Assembly (NCBI GenBank): GCA_964642545.1
Contig: CAZXQU010000055.1
Coordinates: 1 to 19,222 of the forward strand
Length of the DNA stretch: 19,222 bases
Reading direction: 5' to 3'
Source of the DNA: QYOJ01 sp964642545
Lineage (GTDB): Bacteria > Bacteroidota > Bacteroidia > Bacteroidales > FEN-979
The notes beneath the pieces are model-generated. The model was not told the DNA's origin. It saw only the letters and a program-made list of their open reading frames with translations, and did no database searches. Below are positions 1-7,069 of this stretch, in pieces; position 1 is the stretch's first letter; every line of letters begins with the position of its first letter. Made by a program: the position numbers and the translations under genes.

Positions 1-30
1 GATTAACAAGTTCGGTGATTAACGTTATAC

Positions 31-630
31 TCATCCTTCAGGATTAAATGTTCTGAGTATCCGGCTGAGACTTTGCGGTGTGATCCCGAGGTATGAAGCA
101 AGGTATTTTTGGGGAATCTGGTTGATCAGCTCAGGCTGTTCCTGCAAAAGTTCCCTGTAATTTTCTTCTGCTGTATTAGACAATAGACTGATCTCTCGCT
201 TCTCCTTTAACATGTAGAAATGTTCCAATGCCCTATGTGCAATGGCAGGAGCTACATTTGATGCACGGGAAAGATCCTCAAGTTGTTCGAAACTCATTCT
301 GTACAATCGAATATCAGTAATTGCTTCTACAGAATATCCGGATGGCTGGTGGTTTAAAAAAGAGGAGTAGGAATTGAAAAAGGTACCCGGAAAAATTAAC
401 CTGATTGTAAACTCTTTCTTTGCCTTGGTATAAAAAAGTCTGGAAATTCCTGATACCAGAAAATTCAGATAACTTTCAACCTCACCAGATTTCAATAAAA
501 ACTGATGTTTTTTGAACTCAGCCGGTTCCATCCGGGACCAAAACTCACTCCAATCCTTTTCCGTGAACGGGGCCAACCTTTTAACGAACTCTCTTACCAG
601 TAACTCATCCTGGTTAAGCGTACTCTTCAT
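31..630 (-). CDS. Crp/Fnr-family transcriptional regulator (paralogue A)
   Basis: Predicted cytoplasmic regulator of 199 aa, the usual size for Bacteroidota Crp/Fnr-like proteins. Residues about 20-120 form a cyclic-nucleotide-binding-like beta-roll (FLVSGISRLF, then FPGTFFNSYSSF and the YSVEAITDIRLYRMS strand). A long dimerisation helix follows, then a C-terminal winged helix-turn-helix (IPQKYLASYLGITPQSLSRI). I see no cysteine cluster for an FeS sensor and no clear cAMP phosphate-binding cassette, so the ligand is unknown. The reading frame extends upstream to 687, but the ATG at 630 was chosen because it aligns with the start of the neighbouring paralogue (727-1314), with which it shares roughly 60% of residues. 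An 18-bp palindrome 34 bp upstream is a candidate operator. Family assignment is firm; regulon unknown. Confidence 0.9.
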   Translation of the reverse strand: MKSTLNQDELLVREFVKRLAPFTEKDWSEFWSRMEPAEFKKHQFLLKSGEVESYLNFLVSGISRLFYTKAKKEFTIRLIFPGTFFNSYSSFLNHQPSGYSVEAITDIRLYRMSFEQLEDLSRASNVAPAIAHRALEHFYMLKEKREISLLSNTAEENYRELLQEQPELINQIPQKYLASYLGITPQSLSRILRTFNPEG

Positions 631-663
631 GTGTGTAAAAATAAGTTGAAATGCTGGAAATAA

Positions 664-681
664 AATTACCATATGGTAATT
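664..681. promoter_or_regulatory. 18-bp perfect palindrome, candidate operator
   Basis: AATTACCATATGGTAATT is its own reverse complement. It lies in the 96-bp gap between the two Crp/Fnr paralogues, 34 bp upstream of the ATG at 630. On the minus strand a TTG lies upstream of it and an A/T-rich TAATTTTA overlaps its far end, so it could sit within a promoter spacer. Dimeric Crp/Fnr proteins bind palindromes, so autoregulation or cross-regulation by one of the two neighbours is the simplest idea. The sequence does not resemble the E. coli CRP or FNR consensus. The palindrome itself is certain; its role is inferred. Confidence 0.5.
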
Positions 682-726
682 AATCATATATCAAGGAAAA
701 GAAATAGAAAAAGGATTGAGATCGGA

Positions 727-1314
727 TCAGATTGTCCTTCGGATCCGGCTGAGGCTTTGTGGCGTAATTCCCAAATAGGAAGCAAGGTATTTCTGTGGAA
801 TAAGTTGAATAAGGTCGGGCTGCTCTTTCTGAAGTTCCCTGTAATTTTCTTCAGCTGTATGACATAACAATCGAATCTCACGCTGTTCTTTCAGCAGGTA
901 GAAATATTCCAGGGCACGGCGTCCAACGATCGCAGCATTTGAGGTAACTTTATATAGCTCCTCTAACCGATCAAAACTCATTCGGTATAGTCTGATATCG
1001 GTAATGGCCTCAATGGAATAACACGATGGAGTACGAGTAAAAAAAGAGGAGTAGGCATTGAAAAACTGACCGGGGAAGTTGAACCGGAGGGTGAACTCCT
1101 TGGTGTCAGAATTCAGGTATAGCCGGGCGATACCGGAGACCAGGAAGTATAGGTAATTTTCTACATGTCCTGCTTTTAAGATGAACTCATTCTTTTTATA
1201 CTCAGCGAGGTCCATCCGGCTCCAGAATTCCAGCCATTCCTGATCAGAAAATGGGGCCAATTGCTCCACAAAACGCCTAACCAGCAACTCTTCGCTATGT
1301 AGATCATGATTCAT
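727..1314 (-). CDS. Crp/Fnr-family transcriptional regulator (paralogue B)
   Basis: 195 aa and collinear with the downstream paralogue at 31-630. It has an effector-binding beta-roll (FLVSGIARLY, FPGQFFNAYSSFF, YSIEAITDIRLYRMSF), a linking helix, and an almost identical recognition-helix region (IPQKYLASYLGITPQSLSRI). The shared recognition helix predicts overlapping DNA targets, while differences in the beta-roll suggest different signals or strengths. The ATG at 1314 is supported by alignment with paralogue A. It is transcribed divergently from the membrane glycosyltransferase at 1371 across only 56 bp, so it may regulate that promoter as well as its own. The pair is best explained by a local tandem duplication. 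Ligand unknown. Confidence 0.92.
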   Translation of the reverse strand: MNHDLHSEELLVRRFVEQLAPFSDQEWLEFWSRMDLAEYKKNEFILKAGHVENYLYFLVSGIARLYLNSDTKEFTLRFNFPGQFFNAYSSFFTRTPSCYSIEAITDIRLYRMSFDRLEELYKVTSNAAIVGRRALEYFYLLKEQREIRLLCHTAEENYRELQKEQPDLIQLIPQKYLASYLGITPQSLSRIRRTI

Positions 1315-1318
1315 AAGA

Positions 1319-1351
1319 AGCGAAGATAACGTAAAAAAATGTATTTTCGCT
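1319..1351. promoter_or_regulatory. Divergent promoter region with inverted repeat
   Basis: AGCGAAGATA (1319-1328) and TATTTTCGCT (1342-1351) form an inverted repeat matching at 9 of 10 positions, separated by 13 bp. Each arm read outward (TATCTTCG on the minus strand, TATTTTCG on the plus strand) is one base from the Bacteroidota -7 consensus TAnnTTTG and points toward the gene it would serve. A second weaker plus-strand candidate, TATCCTTTG, lies at 1353-1361. No convincing -33 element is visible on either strand. It could instead be an operator for the adjacent Crp/Fnr protein. Confidence 0.4.
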
Positions 1352-1370
1352 CTATCCTTTGCCGTAAACT

Positions 1371-3194
1371 ATGAAGCCCAAATACTCCCTCCTTGTTTTC
1401 CTGGCATTGTCACTCCTTGTATGGGCCTACCTCTGGCTTCGGGCTATTTACGTTCCGTTGGTTCATGACGAAATTGCCACCTTCCACAATTACATCCAGA
1501 TCGCTAAATTCCTTCCCTATGCCTCTCACTGGGATGCCAACAACCACATATTAAACTCAGCCATCTCGGCACTCTTTTATAGGATCTTCGGACTATCCCC
1601 ACTTGTCATCCGGCTTGCCAACCTGCTCTTCTTTCCCCTGTTTTGTCTCTATGTATGGAAGAGTGGCAAGCTCTTTGTCCAACCCATCGTTCGATGGGCT
1701 TTCTTTATCTCTCTGCTGATGGCCCATGGATTTCTCGAGTTTTTCAGCCTTTCCCGCGGATACGGAATCTCCATGGCTCTCCTGATGCCTGCGATCTTTT
1801 ACCTCATCCGGATGACGGAACACTATTCCCTTCGTCGTCTTATTGCAGTCATCCTCTGGGGCGCTTTTGCCACACTTGCCAACCTGAGCCTCTTCAACAC
1901 CTACCTTCTCCTTATCCTGTACCTGCTCCTCTTTACCATATTTTCGGGTCAACTCCATTCTCTCAGACAACGAATCACCTCTATCGGTTGGATTGCTTTC
2001 ATTGGCATCCCTTTTCTTCTCCTCTATACGATGATTTCGTTTGAGTTCAGAGCAAAAGGCTTGCTCTATACCGGAGGGGGAAACGGAATCTGGGAAGATA
2101 CGGTTAAAACGCTTTTTTCGCGACTTTTTTCTACAGAAGAGGTGCTTTTACTGATCCTTGTAGTGTTTCTCTTCAGCCTGATCCTGGTCGTCTCAATTAT
2201 CCGGTTACTCAGGGAGCGAGAGATATTTTCCTCCAAACTGGTCTATGTGATATTTCTTACAGGAAACCTGGCAGGGGCCCTGCTGCTGCATCTGATTCTC
2301 CAGGTAAATTATCCCGAAAATCGTGTAGCCATCTTCCTTTTTCCCCTCTTTATAGGGGCCCTCTGTTTTGCAGCCGATGACCTCCCACGACTTCTTAAAT
2401 CAAAAATATCGCTGATTGCACTGGTTCCGCTGATGCTCATCCCCATTCACTTTTTTACACACCTGAACCTGACTCATGCCAGCTTCTACATCGAAGACCT
2501 GATCCCTGCCAGTTTTTATAAAACAGTCAAACAACATCATCAGCCAGGGGATTATCCTCCCATTGTTAGCGGCAAGCGGTTGACACATTTCTGTTGGTCG
2601 TTTTATGATTTCTGTGAGGATGGTACCGAGTCACAGATTACGTTCCCCAATTCCCCGGAAACTATCTCCGACTTCCAGATTGCCGATGCAAACGATTTAG
2701 GGTATTTTCAAAAGGATTACCAGATAGTGGATTCATCCTCAGTAAACCACCGCTACTTACTGAAACGCAAACTTCCGGCAACCAGGATATTAGTTGGCCA
2801 GAGTGCCGACTTTCGCACCCCTGGGTTCGTTGAGAATGAGTATCTTCTTCTCTATTCCGGTAATATAACAATCCCAAAAGGGCAATCCGTTTACCTCGGG
2901 ATTACTGCCGACATATTCTCCCCGGTTGAACCATTTCACACATGGATCGTTGCAGAGGTCAAAGATACAACCGGCAAAACCCTTCAGTACGAACGGGTTT
3001 CTCTTTACTGGTTCAGGCCGGCATGGAACGAGAAAACCAAGCATTTTAAAAACGGATTGTTCCTCTCTGAGGTACCATCAGGGGCATCCTTCCTGAAGCT
3101 CTATGTCTGGAATATTGAGAAGGTACCTTTTAGCGTAGACAATGCTGTTATCCAGTTATTCGTATTGTCGAATCCTATTAATATGTTACCTTAG
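1371..3194 (+). CDS. Polytopic membrane protein, GT-C/GT39-like glycosyltransferase
   Basis: 607 aa. After an N-terminal transmembrane helix (about 8-27) comes VHDEIATFHNY (about 32-42), an acidic Asp-Glu pair in the first periplasmic loop where GT-C enzymes of the GT39/ArnT type carry their catalytic acid. About ten further hydrophobic segments run to about residue 375. A soluble C-terminal part of roughly 230 residues follows, rich in aromatics and beta-strand-like stretches, probably periplasmic. Such enzymes move a sugar from a polyprenyl-phosphate donor to an acceptor outside the inner membrane. A DPM1-like synthase able to make such a donor is encoded at 7070-7810, though not in the same operon. 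The ATG at 1371 directly precedes the signal-anchor helix. The fold call is moderate; the substrate is unknown. Confidence 0.7.
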   Translation: MKPKYSLLVFLALSLLVWAYLWLRAIYVPLVHDEIATFHNYIQIAKFLPYASHWDANNHILNSAISALFYRIFGLSPLVIRLANLLFFPLFCLYVWKSGKLFVQPIVRWAFFISLLMAHGFLEFFSLSRGYGISMALLMPAIFYLIRMTEHYSLRRLIAVILWGAFATLANLSLFNTYLLLILYLLLFTIFSGQLHSLRQRITSIGWIAFIGIPFLLLYTMISFEFRAKGLLYTGGGNGIWEDTVKTLFSRLFSTEEVLLLILVVFLFSLILVVSIIRLLREREIFSSKLVYVIFLTGNLAGALLLHLILQVNYPENRVAIFLFPLFIGALCFAADDLPRLLKSKISLIALVPLMLIPIHFFTHLNLTHASFYIEDLIPASFYKTVKQHHQPGDYPPIVSGKRLTHFCWSFYDFCEDGTESQITFPNSPETISDFQIADANDLGYFQKDYQIVDSSSVNHRYLLKRKLPATRILVGQSADFRTPGFVENEYLLLYSGNITIPKGQSVYLGITADIFSPVEPFHTWIVAEVKDTTGKTLQYERVSLYWFRPAWNEKTKHFKNGLFLSEVPSGASFLKLYVWNIEKVPFSVDNAVIQLFVLSNPINMLP

Positions 3195-3248
3195 ATCGTA
3201 TATTGTCAAATTTTATACTTCCCTGTCATAATTAGCGTTATTTCTTTC

Positions 3249-3256
3249 TACCTTTG
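3249..3256 (+). promoter_or_regulatory. Bacteroidota -7 element (TACCTTTG)
   Basis: An exact match to TAnnTTTG, 25 bp before the ATG at 3281 of the coiled-coil lipoprotein and 55 bp after the previous stop codon. No clear -33 TTTG is seen at the expected 19-22 bp upstream. It would drive the lipoprotein gene and probably the nuclease-like gene at 4188. Confidence 0.5.
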
Positions 3257-3280
3257 TTGTTAAATCAAATCAAATTCGTT

Positions 3281-4147
3281 ATGAAAAAGTATTTCATTAT
3301 CCTGCTTATCCCCGTTTTATTTGCCTGCGGCCGAGAAGCAAAAAAACAGGCAGAAGAGCTGCAATCCCGTAACGACAGCCTGATGACCCAGGCGTTGCAG
3401 AAAGATGAAGCTATTAACGACTTCATCTCATCCATAAATGATATCCAAAGCACACTGGATACGATCAAGATGAAAGAAAACATCATCTCTCTCACAACCG
3501 ACCGTGGAGGTGAGTTGAAAGTATCTGCCAAAGAACAGATCAAAAGCGATATTCAGACAATTTACGCCCTGATGCTGAAAAACAGGGAGACCCTCAATGC
3601 TCTGCAGCATAAGATTAAAAATTCGAATCTTCAGGTTGGCGAGCTTCAGAAACTGGTTGACCGCGTTAATAAAGAGATGGCGCTGAAGGATGCTCAGATC
3701 GAAGAACTCCGCGAGAAACTTGCCAAGATGAACATCGATATTGAGGCAGCATATATGCAGATTGACAACCTCTCTCAAACCGTGAAACAACAAACGAATC
3801 AGATCGTTGATCAGACCCAAACCATTGAACAGCAAACGACTGCCCTGAATACGGCATACTTTATCATTGGTACCGCCAAAGACCTGAAAGACAAAGAGGT
3901 GATCAAAGGCGGGTTGCTGAAAGGCAAAGAACTTCTCGACGACTTCAAGAAAGATGGGTTTACCCGTATTGATATCCGGAAGACTACTGAGATCCCTATC
4001 CTGAGTAAGAAAGCCGAAGTTCTCTCCAAACACCCCACCAGCTCCTACAAGTTGACGGGCGACAAGAAACTGGTTCAGGCATTGCAAATTACAGACCCCA
4101 AAGCTTTCTGGAGCATAACCAAGTACTTGGTGATTGTAACGGACTAG
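3281..4147 (+). CDS. Coiled-coil lipoprotein, Cbp1 collagen-binding adhesin-like
   Basis: 288 aa from the ATG at 3281, chosen because it places a lipoprotein signal (MKKYFIILLIPVLFAC, lipid-modified Cys16) at the N terminus; an upstream in-frame ATG at 3254 would overlap the -7 element. Residues about 20-195 are charged and heptad-rich, predicting a long coiled coil, with a Gln/Thr-rich stretch (about 170-195). The C-terminal 90 residues form a small globular domain containing YFIIGTAKDLKDK and ending in DPKAFWSITKYLVIVTD. The layout and this ending match my memory of the Cbp1 family, named for a Bacteroides fragilis collagen-binding surface glycoprotein. Collagen binding in this organism is not implied; a periplasmic or outer-membrane structural role is equally possible. 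Probably the first gene of an operon with 4188-5201. Confidence 0.72.
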   Translation: MKKYFIILLIPVLFACGREAKKQAEELQSRNDSLMTQALQKDEAINDFISSINDIQSTLDTIKMKENIISLTTDRGGELKVSAKEQIKSDIQTIYALMLKNRETLNALQHKIKNSNLQVGELQKLVDRVNKEMALKDAQIEELREKLAKMNIDIEAAYMQIDNLSQTVKQQTNQIVDQTQTIEQQTTALNTAYFIIGTAKDLKDKEVIKGGLLKGKELLDDFKKDGFTRIDIRKTTEIPILSKKAEVLSKHPTSSYKLTGDKKLVQALQITDPKAFWSITKYLVIVTD

Positions 4148-4149
4148 AA

Positions 4150-4170
4150 GCCGGATGCCGGATGCCGGAT
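4150..4170. repeat. Tandem heptamer, three exact copies of GCCGGAT
   Basis: Three perfect head-to-tail copies of a 7-bp unit, starting three bases after the stop codon of the lipoprotein gene and ending 17 bp before the next start codon. The minus strand reads (ATCCGGC)3. It shares its 7-bp period and ATC core with the degenerate array inside pyrC (6910-6972). No hairpin or T-run makes it a terminator. Confidence 0.85.
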
Positions 4171-4187
4171 ATTTAGTATAATCTACT

Positions 4188-5201
4188 ATGCGCATATCCA
4201 TTCTATTCTTCCTTGCCTTTCTTTGCATAACCTCTGGTTTTTGCCAGAAGGGGAAACAACAACTGAAGGTAGTTTTCTACAATGTCGAAAATCTCTTCGA
4301 TACCATTGACGACAAGCATAAAAACGATAATGAGTTCCTTCCCGGGTCGGACAAAGAGTGGAATAGCAACCGCTATTACCAGAAAGTGTCCAACCTGGGG
4401 AAGGTATTTGTTTCTATTGACAGCTTGGAATTGCCTGCTGTTATTGGTTTTGCTGAAGTCGAAAACAATGCTGTGCTCGAAGACCTGATCCGGTTGACTC
4501 CACTTCATAATGCTCCATATCAAGTCATCCTCGAAGAGGGGTCAGATCCCAGGGGGATTGATGTCGCACTCATCTTCCGAACGGATAAACTGAAGTACCT
4601 CTCCCATCGTGCAGTATTGGCATCCACAGAATTCAAAACCCGGAATATCCTCTATGTGAAACTCCTGGGGCCTGAGGGTGATACCCTGCATCTCTTTGTC
4701 AACCACTGGAAGTCCCGTTCGGGTGGTGAAGAGAAGACCCGCCCCAAGCGGATTGAGAACGCTACCCTCCTTCGTGCTGTTGTTGACTCCCTTTTTACTC
4801 TGAACCCGTCAACCCGGATCCTGATCATGGGGGACCTCAACGACGAGCCCTCCGATGAGAGTGTCGCCCTTGCACTGGAAGCATTTCCTGTTGATAAAAA
4901 GCCGGCATCAGGAGAGTTATACAACCTCTTTTACAAATCTTACGAAGAGGGAAAAGGGACCTTATGGTACCGTGACTGGGATCTCTTTGATCAAATCATC
5001 GTTTCGGGAAGCCTGATATCAAAAAAGAGGAGTACTGTCCCCTCCATTAATCCTCCGGTGGGATATATCCTGAGTAAGCCATGGATGCTTGATCCGGAAG
5101 GAGCGAAGGAACCCACACCTTTTCGCAGTTACGCTTACAAACGCGGATATGTTGGCGGATTCAGTGACCACCTGCCGGTATTCATTACACTGCAGTACTA
5201 A
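4188..5201 (+). CDS. Secreted endonuclease/exonuclease/phosphatase (EEP) fold protein
   Basis: 337 aa with an N-terminal export signal (about 1-19, ending SGFCQ; a lipobox is possible but weak). EEP active-site motifs occur in order: FYNVENLFD (catalytic Asn, about 27-35), GFAEVEN (metal-binding Glu, about 90), NHWKSR (about 170), MGDLNDEP (catalytic Asp/Asn, about 215) and SDHLPVF (Asp-His pair near the C terminus). These proteins are Mg-dependent phosphodiesterases or phosphatases acting on nucleic acids, phosphoinositides or sphingolipids; with no extra domain the substrate cannot be fixed. An extracytoplasmic nuclease would fit the secreted PLD and lamin-tail proteins encoded further right. 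It starts 40 bp after the lipoprotein gene, so co-transcription is likely. Its TAA directly abuts the stop codon of the opposing gene. Confidence 0.88.
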   Translation: MRISILFFLAFLCITSGFCQKGKQQLKVVFYNVENLFDTIDDKHKNDNEFLPGSDKEWNSNRYYQKVSNLGKVFVSIDSLELPAVIGFAEVENNAVLEDLIRLTPLHNAPYQVILEEGSDPRGIDVALIFRTDKLKYLSHRAVLASTEFKTRNILYVKLLGPEGDTLHLFVNHWKSRSGGEEKTRPKRIENATLLRAVVDSLFTLNPSTRILIMGDLNDEPSDESVALALEAFPVDKKPASGELYNLFYKSYEEGKGTLWYRDWDLFDQIIVSGSLISKKRSTVPSINPPVGYILSKPWMLDPEGAKEPTPFRSYAYKRGYVGGFSDHLPVFITLQY

Positions 5202-5711
5202 TCAATTGGGAAGATCGGTTGAGCTCTTTTCTGGTCCAGGAGACCCTTTGGAATAATCGACCTCTTTGATCAGGTTTCCTGCCTGGTCGTAAAATTTCCA
5301 GATGCCAACCCGTTCATTATCTTTGTAATAAGCCTCGTAGCGAAGCTTGCCATTCTCAAAATAAGTCAATCGCTTGCCTTCATTTTTCCCTTTCCTGTAA
5401 GACCCTTCACTCCACACGTTACCATTTTCGTAATAGTAGATCCAGTATCCATCGCGCTCTCCCTCTTTGTAAGCCCCCGTCATCTCTATCTGCCCGTTTG
5501 TATAGTAAAAAGTCTCTTCCAGCAATACCTTTTTCTCATCAAAGCCTTTGTATTCGCACTCGCGACGTGGAGTTCCATCAGGATACGTCTCCTCCACCAC
5601 TTTATGTTTCGGGGAACAAGATATCAGGAAAAGAGAGAGAAAAACCGGCAACACCCAACTCTGTGCCATACCAGCAGTGTTGCGAACTATAAAAACTACA
5701 TTATTCATCAT
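5202..5711 (-). CDS. MORN-repeat (YwqK-like) lipoprotein
   Basis: 169 aa from the ATG at 5711. That start overlaps the pyrC stop (ATGATGAATAA), suggesting translational coupling. An ATG at 5669 is an alternative that leaves a shorter signal peptide starting MAQSW. The hydrophobic stretch VLPVFLSLFLISC is a lipoprotein signal with lipid-modified Cys. At least four repeats of the MORN/YwqK type follow, each with a GxxYxxGxxxGxWxxYYxNG pattern (for example YKEGERDGYWIYYYENG and YRKGKNEGKRLTYFENG). These form beta-hairpin arrays and are often labelled toxin-antitoxin YwqK family antitoxin, but an exported lipoprotein with no toxin gene nearby argues against that role. Function unknown. Confidence 0.82.
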   Translation of the reverse strand: MMNNVVFIVRNTAGMAQSWVLPVFLSLFLISCSPKHKVVEETYPDGTPRRECEYKGFDEKKVLLEETFYYTNGQIEMTGAYKEGERDGYWIYYYENGNVWSEGSYRKGKNEGKRLTYFENGKLRYEAYYKDNERVGIWKFYDQAGNLIKEVDYSKGSPGPEKSSTDLPN

Positions 5712-7068
5712 GGAAAAATAGTCGTTGTCCTTTGTATGTTTCATCAAAATTTCCCTGATGCCACGCCAGGTGTCCATTTACCCAGGTAGATTCGACGGCC
5801 GACTGGAACGTTTCGCCCTCGAAGGGTGACCAGCCGCACTTGTAGAGAATATTTTCGGATGTCACTTTCCAGGGTGCTTGCATATCAACCAGCACAAGAT
5901 CTGCAAAATAGCCTTCCCGGATGTACCCTCTATTTTCGATCCGGAAAAGGTCGGCCGGATTGTGTGCCATCTTCTGCACCACCATCTCAAGGGGAATCTT
6001 TCCCTGATGGTGCAACTCAAGCATGGCAACCAGACTGTGTTGAATCAGCGGACCACCTGAAGGACAGGAAAAGTAGGAATTAGCCTTCTCTTCCAGGAGA
6101 TGCGGCGCATGGTCAGTAGCAATCAGATCGATGGTTCCATCAAGGACGCCAGCCAGCAACGCCTGCTGATCCGCTTGTGATTTGATGGCCGGATTCCATT
6201 TTATCCGAGACCCCAGCCGCCGATAGTCTCCATCGTTGAACCAGAGATGGTGAACACACACTTCCCCGGTAATTTTCTTCTCACGAAGCGGCATCTCCCT
6301 GTCCAAAAGTGGCAATTCCAACCCAGTGGAGAGATGAAGGATATGCAGTCTTGAGCCGAACTCTCTTGCCAGGGCAACAGCTCGCTCGGATGAACGCAAG
6401 CAGGCTTCAGCAGATCGGATAAGCGGGTGAGCCTCCATCGGCACATCCTCACCGTAACGCTCCCTGAAGGAACGGGTATTGGCCTGTATGATCTCTTCAT
6501 CCTCTGAATGGATCGCAATCAACACCGGACTTTGTGAAAAGATCCCTTCGAGTGCCTTCCGTTGGTCTACCAACATGTTTCCGGTTGAGGCTCCGAGAAA
6601 TACCTTTACGCCGCAAACCTTTCGGGGATCAATATTCTTTACTTCATCCAGGTTGTCGTTTGTAGCTCCGAGAAAAAATGTATAGTTCGCCAGGGATTTC
6701 TGAGCAGCAATATCAAACTTCTCCTCAAGCAATTCGAGGGTAATGGTCTTGGGATTCGTGTTGGGCATATCCATAAAGGATGTCACACCACCGGCTACGG
6801 CTGCCCGGCTCTCAGTATAGATGTCACCTTTGGCTGTAAGCCCCGGGTCACGAAAATGGACCTGGTCATCGATGATGCCGGGGAGGAGGAATTTGCCTGT
6901 GGCGTCAAGAATCTCGATTCGAGATTCGCGATTCGCGATACGTGAATCCCGGATCGCGGATCCCGTATCCCAGATCTTTGATATTCGCTCTCCCTCAACA
7001 AGAACATCCCCAATGAAACGTTTACTTTCATTGACGATGGTAGCGTTCTGAATCAGAAATCCCTTCAT
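5701..7068 (-). CDS. pyrC: Dihydroorotase (class I)
   Basis: 455 aa. Catalyses interconversion of carbamoyl-aspartate and dihydroorotate in de novo pyrimidine synthesis, in the cytoplasm. Amidohydrolase landmarks: DDQVHFRDPG (about 67-76), DMPNTNP, GVKVFLGASTGNM (candidate metal-bridging Lys), IHSED, HILHLST and ATDHAPH (about 317). The first His of the usual HxH is Gln, a form I recall as usual in Bacteroidota enzymes. The ATG at 7068 is one base after the upstream TGA and gives the family-like start MKGFLIQNATIVNE; an in-frame ATG at 7077 would overlap by eight bases. Residues about 34-52 are an extra Arg-rich segment encoded by a degenerate heptamer array, set between the first beta-strands and the metal-binding loop. 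Probably coupled to the genes on both sides. Confidence 0.95.
   Translation of the reverse strand: MKGFLIQNATIVNESKRFIGDVLVEGERISKIWDTGSAIRDSRIANRESRIEILDATGKFLLPGIIDDQVHFRDPGLTAKGDIYTESRAAVAGGVTSFMDMPNTNPKTITLELLEEKFDIAAQKSLANYTFFLGATNDNLDEVKNIDPRKVCGVKVFLGASTGNMLVDQRKALEGIFSQSPVLIAIHSEDEEIIQANTRSFRERYGEDVPMEAHPLIRSAEACLRSSERAVALAREFGSRLHILHLSTGLELPLLDREMPLREKKITGEVCVHHLWFNDGDYRRLGSRIKWNPAIKSQADQQALLAGVLDGTIDLIATDHAPHLLEEKANSYFSCPSGGPLIQHSLVAMLELHHQGKIPLEMVVQKMAHNPADLFRIENRGYIREGYFADLVLVDMQAPWKVTSENILYKCGWSPFEGETFQSAVESTWVNGHLAWHQGNFDETYKGQRLFFHDE
6910..6972. repeat. Degenerate heptamer array inside pyrC, in frame
   Basis: The plus strand divides into consecutive 7-mers: AATCTCG, ATTCGAG, ATTCGCG, ATTCGCG, ATACGTG, AATCCCG, GATCGCG, GATCCCG and the weaker TATCCCA. 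The rough consensus is RATYCSG. Nine units make 63 bp, or 21 codons, so the frame is kept. The encoded peptide repeats every seven residues (IRDSRIA, NRESRIE). It also holds imperfect inverted repeats, for example GATTCGCG with CGTGAATC around ATA. Confidence 0.8.
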
Positions 7069-7069
7069 C

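Noticed and set aside
1..30. Direct repeat GATTAAC twice (1-7, 17-23) at the left edge
   Set aside because: Only two 7-bp copies in A/T-rich sequence at the window boundary; too little to interpret.
4150..4170. Heptamer array as a CRISPR remnant or terminator
   Set aside because: Units are 7 bp without spacers, and there is no hairpin with T-run.
3428..4228. Long minus-strand open frame opposite the lipoprotein gene (266 codons)
   Set aside because: It is a mirror of the real gene's codon pattern, has no recognisable domain or promoter, and the plus-strand lipoprotein with signal peptide and coiled coil explains the region.
5202..5711. MORN/YwqK protein as an antitoxin
   Set aside because: It carries a lipoprotein export signal and no toxin-like partner is adjacent; the antitoxin label derives from family naming only.
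6853..6882. Missing first metal-binding His in pyrC (DDQVH instead of DxHxH)
   Set aside because: I recall the Gln form as usual in Bacteroidota dihydroorotases and all later motifs are intact, so inactivation is not supported.
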